Source: Macrotrachela quadricornifera (Eukaryota; Rotifera; Eurotatoria; Philodinida; Philodinidae). Taken from it: a DNA stretch of 64,000 nt. Every line of letters begins with the position of its first letter. The stretch's first letter is position 1. The position numbers were made by a program, and so were the translations under genes. The notes under the pieces are model-generated. The model was not told the DNA's origin and did no database searches. It was given only the letters and a program-made list of their open reading frames with translations. Location of the stretch: the NCBI GenBank assembly GCA_022393335.1, contig JAJEKB010021303.1, positions 197,768 to 261,767 on the forward strand, in the 5' to 3' direction. This document shows, piece by piece, positions 47,649 to 56,759 of this stretch.

Positions 47649-49001
47649 ATGACCCGAACTAATTCACTCTTATATTTCAAAAACTTTTTCATTTTTTTTC
47701 AATTTTAACTTATGTATGTTTCCATTGTATTGTGATTATTTTATAACATACGAGAAAAATAATAAACTTTTCTACTCACTATTTTATCTGTAGCAGGTAT
47801 AATCAAACGTGTTGTTTTTATCGTTATATGTTCATTTTATAAAATAGAAATAAAGAAAACTATGACAATATTTGCTTTATTTTTTAAATATACGTGAACA
47901 TAGGACAAAAGAACGCCGTTTTTCCATTATTATCTTATTGATTATTAAATGACTGGCAAAATGTAATGATAAAGGTAAAAAATTGATAGCAACAGTTCTA
48001 AATACGAACACAAGTAACAACAAATATTTTAATTGGTACTTGTAACCCATGCAAAAAAATTTAGAATAAAAATTTCATTTGATCTGCTGTCCGCGGCATT
48101 GACAATGAATCTCTCATAATGCGGTTTATTTTAAAACAAAAATTAAAATTGTCGAGCTTTTCATGATACATCTTTTGGTATATTTTTTTCAAAAATAAAA
48201 TGTCAAACTAGAAGTTTTATAAAAACCAAGCCAAGAAACTTTCCGAGTATTCTATGTATAATCATCAGAAATCCATTGTTATTGAACGGCAAACTGCTAT
48301 TCTTCATAGAAAAACACTTGGTTAGATGTTTTTTTATTTTTAACATTAATTAAAATTATAATACTAATTGAAAATAATTAATCTTTAAATAGATCAAATT
48401 TACCACCAGTTAAGTCAATATCACTAAATAAATACCCTTATAAATTCACAAGTAACGTTCGTCTGAAGACTCGCTCAGCTCTTTCTCGTAGAAATCGTGT
48501 TTTGTAAATTACCGTCAAGCTATTCATTTATAAAATTTTAAAAAATTGAAGTCAGATTCAAGTTCCTAGACATTAACGGTCGTTGACCAAACTTCATAAA
48601 AAACAAATGCTTTTTGTTAAATTTTTGTTGTTTGTTTAAAAAATTGATCTTCAAAAAATTTTTATGCAACTGACTTCAGGTTTCATTTTCTCGTCCTTGA
48701 CTACCCTTCGGTCAACCCTTATAAAAAAAATTGATTCTTAAAAAAAAATTTCGAGAAACTAACATCAGATTCGAATTCTTCGGCCGCGATTACCCTTTGG
48801 TTAAGTTTTATAGAAAATATTAACAAAATGTTTTTTTGACCTTGTGCGGGCATACAAGCAAGCAAACAATTTATGTTTCTAAGACTCTTCTCAACAAGAA
48901 AGAGAATATGCTTTATTATGATTGAAGGAAAAAAGGAGCAGTAGCATTTTTCTTGATATAGATAACATTAGTTTACTTTTATTTTTTATATAAGATAAAT
49001 A
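47649..49001. other. intergenic with a third, decayed copy of the TTLL10-tail segment
   Basis: At about 48253-48325 a relic of TTLL10 exon 10 is readable (YNHQKSIV, RQTAILH, KTL, then the GGTTAG donor). At 48380-48430 there is a piece of exon 11, and at 48465-48580 the block that follows TTLL10 at 43485. No third calcium-sensor gene follows. From 48580 to 48900 there are degenerate TTCGAATTC...CCGCGATTACCCTTTGGTTAAG blocks like those in the caspase-gene intron. Confidence 0.65.
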
Positions 49002-50404
49002 ATGGATGATATGGAATATGTTGATGTTGCTATAATAGGAGCTGGTTTTGCTGGTCTTTCAGCTGCAAAATATTTAACTTCAAAATCAATAAAATGTATT
49101 GTAATAGAAGGTCGACCTCGTGTTGGTGGAAGAACATTAAGTCAAAAAACTTTTGATGAACAATGGACTATTGATTTAGGTGGACAATGGATTGGACCAA
49201 ATCAAAAACGAATATTATCTTTAATTAAAGAATTTAATTTTAATTTAATTGAACAAACATGGCATCATACTGATCCAAATCATTTAGGACAAGCTATTGG
49301 TTTAAAATCATTAACAAATGATCAATTAGAAAAAATAATTCAAATTAATTTTCAATGGGATCAAATGGCATTAGAATTACCAAATGTTGAACAAGCATTA
49401 TTATATGAAAAATGTTCTCAATGGTCACAAATATCTGTTCAACAATTTATTGAACAACATCCATTAGCTAATGATATAAGAATACAACAAGAATTAAAAC
49501 TTCAAATATTAACATTAACTGGTAAATGAGTTTTTTTTCTTTTAAAAATTTTAATAATTTGAAAAAAAAAACAAAATCTTTTTTTTTTTGTAAAGCATGT
49601 GATGCTGATAAAGTTTCATTATTATATTGGTTAATATTAATTCGTTCAATACCAGATGGTTTAAAATCTCTTGATGATGGTTTAAATGGTGCACAACATT
49701 ATAAAATATCATGTGGTAGTCAACAAATATGTTTTCAAATATCTCTCAATGAAAATGTTCATCTTAATGATCCACTTCAGTCTGTTGATTATCAATTAAA
49801 TAATGAAATTATTTTAACTATGAATTCAAATTTAAAAATAAAATGTCGTCGTCTTCTTCTTGCATTTTCTCCATCATTACTTTCAACAATTAATTTTATT
49901 CCACAATTATCATCAAATTCATATTGTCAAATGACAATGGGACAATGTATAAAAACAATATTTATTTATTCAAAACCATTTTGGAGAAATAAACAAGTAA
50001 ATCAATGTAATAAACAAGGACCTTGTTCAAATATATTTGAATCAAATAATCCAATTGCACTTATTGGATTAATTTTAGGTGATAATGCATCTTATTGGAA
50101 TAATCAAGATGAATATCAACTTATTCAAGCTATTATTGAACAATATTCAATACTTTATCATACAGATGAAAAACCAATACATACATATGTTCAATATTGG
50201 TCAAAAGAAAGTTTAAGTCGTGGTTGTTATGCTGGTCTTTATCCTCCTAGTTTATCTTCAACATGGAGAGATAGAAAAAAAGCATTAATTGATGGAAGAA
50301 TTTGGTTAGCTAGTACTGAAATGGCTTTAGAATGGATTGGATATATTGAAGGTGCAATTGAAGCTGGACAAAGATTTGCACAAGATATTATTAATTCACT
50401 TTAA
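49002..50404 (+). CDS. flavin-containing amine oxidase (monoamine-oxidase-like)
   Basis: Two exons (49002-49521 and 49596-50404), in phase, 442 aa. The N terminus has the FAD dinucleotide motif VAIIGAGFAGLSAAKYL and VIEGRPRVGGRTLS, then IDLGGQWIGPNQKRI. The C terminus has SRGCYAGLYPP, in which Cys384 lies where monoamine oxidases bind FAD covalently, and IWLASTEMALEWIGYIEGAIEAGQR, the closing FAD site (usual GTET is STEM here). It would oxidise amines to aldehydes with H2O2 release. It is shorter than vertebrate MAO (about 520 aa) and lacks the C-terminal membrane anchor, so it is probably soluble. ATG is the first in frame, after an ATATAAG acceptor-like site. Substrate unknown; polyamine or indole/catechol amines are possible. 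Confidence 0.9.
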
Positions 50405-52951
50405 TAAATAAATTGATTATTTTTTAATTAAAAATTATTTCGTCAATAGAAAGAAATATCACATAATTAGTATTTTCGATTTTATTTAAATGAATATATA
50501 TTAATTGATGAAGAATTAAATTTAAAAAATGAAATAAATTCAAATTATGTATTATTAACAGATAGTATTGTCAATTTCACTAAGCATATTGGTTTTGTAT
50601 TTTATATTTAATTATCTGAATGGAAATAGCAACTTGAATCTTTTCAAAACAGATATTTCATTTTTAGATCATCTATTTTTCAATAAGAATAAACGTGTTT
50701 ATTTCACATTAAACTATTAAATATGTAAGGTCATAAATAACTACATTTATTATCTCATACTTTTCTTATCTTATATAAATTTTTTTTTAAATATCCTTTA
50801 TACTTGCTGTTGAAGTACAATCACGTCATAATTTCTTTTTTTCTTTACTGATGTTCTATTAACTGTTCTTAATTTTCATAATGAAATACGTTTACCTGTG
50901 AAAGAAAAAAAACAAGATGTGCTTAATGTAGTAGCAAAGAAGCAAATTGCTTTTTTGACTATCATAATATTTTTATGTAGCCACTCTAAGGTAAAATAAA
51001 ATCAAACAATTAAAAATGCTTTTTTTTCTATTAAAAGAAAATTCGTCCTCAAAGAGTTAATGAACAATACCTGATTTATTTTTTAATTAAAGTTCTTGAA
51101 CAAACATTAGATTCTATTTTTACTTCAGTTATTGGAAAAATTAATTAAGAAGAACAATAGTTATCAAAATATCAATCTTTATTCAACTAACTTTTTATTT
51201 TCTCTTTTATTAAATATCGGGATGAATCTATGGAAAATATATCATGATTTGGAAAAGGACTTTTTTGTGCAATTTACCTCGACTGAGATATCATGATTTT
51301 AAGTAGAATAATTTAAACATTATTTTATCAGTGGCTAAAATATAATCTTTAAATCTTCGAACAAATTAGATGAATCCCTCCGCCCTTAGATATTCAATAT
51401 TATGTATATATATATATAGATGTTGCTATAAAGGGAATTTCACACCTTCGAGAGTGTTCAGGGACATACAGATATTTAATCATTGATATTTTCTTTTATC
51501 ACCAATTTTCAAAAGTTTTTAAGTTAGATGATGAAATATTCATTATTTTAATATTTGTCTTCAGAATATTTCACAATATGATTCTCTATGAAAAAACAAC
51601 AATCGATTATGATTATGTGATAAAATCTAATGTAATAAATTGATATGTCGATCTTTTTTATTTTCCAGTTTTTATTGTAGAAATATTAATATCCTTTTTA
51701 TATGGCAGCATGTTTCATTACTTCAATTTGTATAAGAGAGGTTGGGAAAATTTCTTCATTGACAAATGTTCTATTGATGAATCATTGATACTTCATCAAT
51801 ATGTCTATATTTGATTTAAAAACAATTCTTACATTAGATTTAACTACTTGTGATATTTAGAAAAAAGTTTGGTTCAGCTTTAAAAATTTTCATAAAAATA
51901 AAACGATTAAATTCTAAACTAATAGTGGCACATAATCAGTTATTATAATCCTTCACAAAATGAACAATAACATATGTATATTCTGTATCATATTCGTGGT
52001 TTATTAAATGATATAATCAATTATTTAGTAGAAATATTTAATACAAAAAAACTCAAGAAAATTAGTATAAGTAAGTTAATCGTCTTGTATAACATCGATT
52101 AAATGAATTTTGTACTAAAATTTCTACAATACCTCTCACACTTATAAAGAATACCATTTCGTGTTAGATACAATTATATTAGTCCATTTTTTAAAAATAT
52201 ATATTATTAATAAAATCTTAACATTATGCACACTGTAATATGTATATCTTGTATAAAAAAAATAATTCTGTTTTTCTCTTTCTACTATGATTAAATAAAT
52301 AATATTAATACCTTATACTATTCTAAGACAAATGTTCATTATTTAATTCATAATATATTCAATTTAGTGTAAATACAATCAATATTTATTAAATAATTTA
52401 ATTATATTTAACACTAATTAGACAATTCTATTCTCTTCATTTCAATTTATTTATTTGAGATGAATAACCATACCATTCAAAAATAAACTAATTGCACCAA
52501 TTAGACAATCCTGTGACCATATAACTATACAATACAACTTTTTTCATATCTACATCATCCAGAACACTATACAACCATCAATAAAAATGAATTCAAGTGA
52601 TTTCAATACAATTTAAGGATAAGTTCATTTTCTTTGTTATTTTCGGTTTTCTCTCCTTTTTAGATATATTTCTAAAACACTTGTCCAACGGCAATGTATG
52701 TTTGATTTACGATCCAAGGTGATTCTTTCTTTAATAATACAGAAATTCTCTTAATAAGCAAAATACGAATATATCCATGAAGACCTGTTATATATGTACG
52801 TATTTACATGTATTGCCTTATCGGTCGACTGTGCCCATTGAGTTTCATTTATTACAGGGACTTTCTCTGCACGCGCGCGCGAGAAACAGTAAAAAGAACA
52901 AGGCGATTCAATTAAGTGAAAGCTATTTTTCTTTATTTATCAAATAATATT
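50405..52951. other. intergenic with an AVL9 relic, otherwise nothing recognised
   Basis: The AVL9 3' fragment at 50480-51195 is listed separately. The remaining 1.75 kb is AT-rich, with a (TA)n run near 51404-51418 and a short CG alternation at about 52871-52880. No coding frame. Confidence 0.5.
50480..51195 (+). pseudogene. decayed duplicate of the 3' part of AVL9
   Basis: 50488-50545 (AATGAATATATATTAATTGATGAAGAATTAAATTTAAAAAATGAAATAA) matches the start of AVL9 exon 6 at 29030-29085. 51090-51195 (AAAGTTCTTGAACAAACATTAG...TTCAGTTATTGG...ATTAATTAAG...CAATAGTTATCAAAA...CAATCTTTATTCAACTAAC) matches the last 100 bases of AVL9 exon 11 and its stop. Order and spacing are compressed, and the frames are interrupted by stops. 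So a copy of the AVL9 3' end lies 20 kb downstream and has decayed. Confidence 0.72.
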
Positions 52952-55519
52952 TCACAATTTCTTTTTTACAAATTCTATACTCTCTCGCGCACTTTTAATA
53001 TTAGGGTGATTTGGAGGTAATGAACTTTGAAGAATGTTAAGAGCACGTTCATACAATGAGAGTGCTTGAGGGTAATTGCCCATACTTCTATACACCGTAG
53101 CGATGTTGTTACAAGAAGCAGCCAATGAAGGATGATTTGTAGGAAGAGTTTTTTCAAAGATTTCAAGTGCTTTTTCGTAAAACGAAAGTGCTTTAGAATA
53201 CTTTTCCATGTAGCAATACACCGAACCGATGTTGTTGTAGGAAGTAGCCAAGGAAGGATGATTTGCAGGAAGACTTTTTTGACGAATTTCAAGTGCTTTT
53301 TTGTGAAACGAAAGTGCTTTCGAATATTCTCCCATGTTATTATACACCAAACCGATGCTGTTGTAAGAAATAGCCAAATCAGGATGATTTGCAGGAAGAG
53401 TTTTTTGACATATTTCAAGTGCTTTTTCGTAAAACAAAAGTGCTTTAGAATACTCTCCCATGTTGTTATACACCAAACCAATGTTATCGTAGGACTGAGT
53501 CAAATTAGGATGATTTCCAGGAAGAGTTTTTTGACGAATTTCAAGTGCTTTTTCGTAAACCGAAAGTGCTTTAGAATACTCTCCCATAATGTCATATACC
53601 CCAGCGATGTTATTGTAGGAAGTAGCCAAATCAGGATGATTTGTAGGAAGAGTTTTTTCAAAGATTTCAAGTGCTTTTTCGTAAAACAAAAGTGCTTTAG
53701 AATACTTACCCGTGATGTCATACACCATAGCGATGTTGTTATAAGAAGCAGCCAAATCAGGATGATTTGCAGGAAGAGTTTTTTGATAGAGTTCAAGTGC
53801 TTTTTCGTAAAATGAAAGTGCTTTAGAATACTTTCCTATGTAATGATGTATCCCACCGATGTTGTTGTAAGAAGTAGCTAAGGAAGGATGATTTACAGGA
53901 AGAGTTTTTTGACGAATTTCAAGTGCTTTTTCGTAAAACAAAAGTGCTTTAGAATACTCTCCCATGTTTTTATACACCGAACCAATGTTGTTGTAGGAAC
54001 TAGCCAAACCAGGATGATTTGCAGGAAGAGTTTTTTGACATATTTGAAGTGCTTTTTCATGGTACCAAACAGCATTTTTATAATCACCTTGATCATTCTT
54101 GACTAATCCAAGATTATTATAATAAGATGCTTTATCAGTCTCATCGGATGTCTGCTCGAGTAATAATGTATAGAGTTCTTCAGCTCTATCGAAGTTTTTT
54201 AAGTCAACCAACAAGTTGCCTATTCGTTCCCATCCTGTCCCACCTGCTGCTTTCTGTATATGTTTCGTGAGTGTTCGAAGTTGTTGATCATCATCTGTTG
54301 TTAGTGTAAGTTCTACTTGATAGAGTGGCTTGTTTGTGTCGATTTGTTTAATTTCGCCAATACGAAATACGGTGTGCATAGAGAAAAGGATTTCTTCTTC
54401 CGTTTTGAAATAACTAAACTCTTTGATGGCGGCGAAAGGAGTGGAGGAAACAGAAGGATCAACGAACAGCCGAAAGAGAATGCCAACCATATCGGTTTTT
54501 GTTAAAGCACCTTTGGCAAATCCAAGGGAAACTTCTTGTTTTTCACTGGAGGATAGGAAATTGTTAAAAGACATAAGGCCATTTTTTGTCTTACAAAGTG
54601 TCTCAAAATCTTTGTTCGATAGGCCTTGTCCCCGGTAAACTGTAATGGGTTTTCCTTGATAACCACTAACTTGTTGTCGATGTAAATGTTCAATTTCTCG
54701 ATGAAGATCACGTATGAAGAAACCCATATTAATGATAGTATCAACTTCTAATGTTCGAAGTGCCCGATTTAGCATCTGATACGTGAAACAGTCACGTGTA
54801 TACCACCAGATTGCACAATTTGGTTGATAAGTATGGTTGAATTCATGAATAATATTTAATTCAACCATATTACCATCGTAAAATTTACGGCAGTAATTTG
54901 CGAAATCCTTGATGGATTGTTGGCCATATTCCATACCAAGGAGAATATCCTTGAATATTTGAGTGTACATAAAGTTGGGCTCTAGTTGATTTAAATCTTG
55001 AGTGGGAGCCCCTTTATTCATTGTGACAAAACTTAAGGGAATGAAGTCTTGTTCACATTGTTTAACAGCCATTTGTAAAGCCTCGCAAATGGGTGTAATC
55101 GATGTATACACACCCTTGATTTTCTTCCATTGTTTTACCCACTGTTCATGACGAGATTTATTACCACAGAAGATGTAAATGGAATCTAATTTTGACATAC
55201 CATGAATATCGGGAACCAAACTTTGACCCAATCTTCCCGAAGTAATAACGAATGCTTTCTCATTATCAATATCATTGAGAAATTGGATACATTGTTGGGG
55301 TTTAGTAAAAATATTGACGTGGTTAATAACGGCTCTTAATTGTGTCAATGTATGTTGAACATCGTTGTTTGATTCGTGAATATTGGCATCGAACCAGATC
55401 AATAAATAATTTTGAGCAATTCGCTTACGAGGTTTTATAGTACTGTCAGTTGTTGTTGCAGTTGAATGAGAAGTCTTTGATGTTGCAGTAATATATTCTT
55501 TTGATTTTTGTCTATCCAT
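52952..55519 (-). CDS. ART-TPR protein B: ADP-ribosyltransferase with intact R-S-ExE plus TPR array
   Basis: Single exon, 855 aa. Same plan as the gene at 32961-35891: unnamed N-terminal domain (residues 37-155: NYLLIWFDAN, AFVITSGRLGQSLVPDIHG, LDSIYIFCGN, EQWVKQW), ART domain (about 180-415), then TPRs (about 425-850). The catalytic set is complete: YRGQG (Arg296), SFNNFLSSS (Ser323) and TEEEILFSMHTVFRI (Glu374-x-Glu376, the arginine-specific ExE). It should therefore transfer ADP-ribose from NAD to a protein. Nine 42-residue kinesin-light-chain-type TPRs follow. Repeat pairs are unusually alike (two contain EIFEKTLPTNHP, three EIRQK), and the 126-bp DNA units are near-identical, which suggests recent unequal exchange or gene conversion. 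Base composition is less AT-rich than its neighbours. No signal peptide: cytosolic, unlike typical secreted ecto-ARTs. Confidence 0.92.
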   Translation of the reverse strand: MDRQKSKEYITATSKTSHSTATTTDSTIKPRKRIAQNYLLIWFDANIHESNNDVQHTLTQLRAVINHVNIFTKPQQCIQFLNDIDNEKAFVITSGRLGQSLVPDIHGMSKLDSIYIFCGNKSRHEQWVKQWKKIKGVYTSITPICEALQMAVKQCEQDFIPLSFVTMNKGAPTQDLNQLEPNFMYTQIFKDILLGMEYGQQSIKDFANYCRKFYDGNMVELNIIHEFNHTYQPNCAIWWYTRDCFTYQMLNRALRTLEVDTIINMGFFIRDLHREIEHLHRQQVSGYQGKPITVYRGQGLSNKDFETLCKTKNGLMSFNNFLSSSEKQEVSLGFAKGALTKTDMVGILFRLFVDPSVSSTPFAAIKEFSYFKTEEEILFSMHTVFRIGEIKQIDTNKPLYQVELTLTTDDDQQLRTLTKHIQKAAGGTGWERIGNLLVDLKNFDRAEELYTLLLEQTSDETDKASYYNNLGLVKNDQGDYKNAVWYHEKALQICQKTLPANHPGLASSYNNIGSVYKNMGEYSKALLFYEKALEIRQKTLPVNHPSLATSYNNIGGIHHYIGKYSKALSFYEKALELYQKTLPANHPDLAASYNNIAMVYDITGKYSKALLFYEKALEIFEKTLPTNHPDLATSYNNIAGVYDIMGEYSKALSVYEKALEIRQKTLPGNHPNLTQSYDNIGLVYNNMGEYSKALLFYEKALEICQKTLPANHPDLAISYNSIGLVYNNMGEYSKALSFHKKALEIRQKSLPANHPSLATSYNNIGSVYCYMEKYSKALSFYEKALEIFEKTLPTNHPSLAASCNNIATVYRSMGNYPQALSLYERALNILQSSLPPNHPNIKSARESIEFVKKKL
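52985..54110 (-). repeat. 126-bp coding tandem repeats (TPR units)
   Basis: Nine consecutive units of 126 bp encode the TPRs of ART-TPR protein B. Long stretches such as TTTCAAGTGCTTTTTCGTAAAAC and TTAGAATACTcTCCCATG recur in unit after unit. The high similarity creates open frames on the opposite strand (for example 53132-53815, plus), which are not genes. Confidence 0.9.
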
Positions 55520-55669
55520 AATTTGCTGAAGGATTCGTTAATCACCTATGTGAAATTATATGTGGTTAACTGTTGTTTAGACAAAGAGAGTTCATATCAT
55601 CTATGTATATGGACATACTGATGAGGAAACATATTTAGGCGTTTAAGCCGTTTAGATATCATCCTTTCG

Positions 55670-55870
55670 TGATAAGTATACCTTAATGAGGTATGAAATA
55701 CCGCAAAAATATATGCGCCTTTAGACATTTTCTCAAAAGTTATAGCCATTATAGTAAAAATTTAGCCTGTAGCTCGATATGTATCAATAAGTTAAATAAT
55801 ATTATTTCGAGCTGAGATTGAGCCCACAGATAGGTATACTTCCGACAAGAATACCGTGAAAAGGATTCCG
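55670..55870 (+). mobile_element. diverged fragment of the family-B foldback element
   Basis: It reads TTAATGAGGTATGAAAtACCgCAAAA..., then AGTTATAGcCATTaTAcTrrrATTTTAGCCTrTrGCtCGATrTGTATaC-type blocks, then GAGATTk-GCCCAsAGAtAGGkaTA. The order follows the left arm of the 28048-28666 element (from its CCCCAATGAGGTATG to GCCCAGAGAGGGGTC). Heavily substituted, with no inverted partner nearby. Confidence 0.6.
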
Positions 55871-56200
55871 TCGGATTCCATCATCTAACTTGAATCAGGA
55901 TGCCATACTTATGATTTTATAGAGCTCGCTGAAGCACATCGAATGGTATATAAGAAGACTAGTTTTTCCTCATACTTTGATGTCTTGAAGGTCCTAATAG
56001 TGGTTATAGCACTTGATGGATATTATATGGGACTCATAGACATCATGATTCTTAGTATGTCTTAAGATAAGCAATATAAATTCTTTTTTAAAACTGTTTT
56101 CAGTAGAGTTCTAGCTACTCTTTAACTTTTTATATTCATTAGTATTCATCGTTCCTGTCTTCCAACGTAAAAATAGTCACTTTCCATAAGTCTCTGTTAT

Positions 56201-56759
56201 TTATTGATTATAGGGCATCCTTACGTTGTTAACCTTGTGCCACAGAATAAATGGGTACCAATATGAAACTTCCTCAATAACTGCAAATTATCGAGCTCTA
56301 TATATTTCACAAATAATTTCGTTGGTTACAGTACGGCCTATTGCCATATTGCCACTTTCCCTCTTAAAAAAGACCTGTTTTTCTATCCAAAGGGATCAAT
56401 ATATTGACGATTTTTGTAATAATATCGAACGTTTCCTAGGAAAAAAATTTCGACTTTCAAAGACAATTTTCGTATTAAGTAACCATGGATGTAGTGCTGA
56501 TTCTCAACACACGAAAATTTTCCTAAGAAACGCCTGATATTGTTAAAAAAATCGTTGGTACATTAACTCTTTGGATAGAAAAATAGGTCTTTTTAGGAGG
56601 TAAATTGGCAATATGCCAATGGTTCATGCTGTAGCCAACGAAGTTATTTGTGCAAAGTATAGAGCTCGATAATGTGCAGTTTTTGAGAAAGTTTCGCATT
56701 GGCACTCATTTATTTTGTGACATAAGGTTAACAACATGGGAATGCTCTATAACCAATAA
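56201..56759. mobile_element. about 560-bp foldback element (family C), two inverted arms of about 270 bp
   Basis: The left arm starts TTATTGATTATAGGGCATCC and continues GTTGTTAACCTTGTGCCACAGAATAAATG, ATTATCGAGCTCTATA, and AAAAGACCTGTTTTTCTATCCAAAG. Read in reverse complement, the right arm gives TTATTGGTTATAGAGCATTCC, GTTGTTAACCTTATGTCACAAAATAAATG, ATTATCGAGCTCTATA, AAAAGACCTATTTTTCTATCCAAAG. The arms meet near 56480 (GAAACGTTCC/AGGAAA-type ends). Different in sequence from families A and B. The ORFs inside (56226-56537 plus, 56523-56705 minus) are mirror images and not genes. No target duplication was fixed with confidence. Confidence 0.85.

Noticed and set aside
53132..53815. 227-codon open frame on the plus strand within ART-TPR protein B
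   Set aside because: It is the antisense of the 126-bp TPR repeats; its own repetitiveness is inherited from the real gene. The same applies to the plus frame at 53888-54106 and the minus frames at 52975-53481 and 53500-53796.
52985..54110. Regularly spaced near-identical units suggesting a CRISPR-like or satellite array
   Set aside because: The spacing is exactly 126 bp and the units encode in-frame 42-residue TPRs, so this is a coding repeat.
56226..56705. Two opposite-strand frames of 60-103 codons
   Set aside because: They are mirror images produced by the foldback arms and have no domain or start context.
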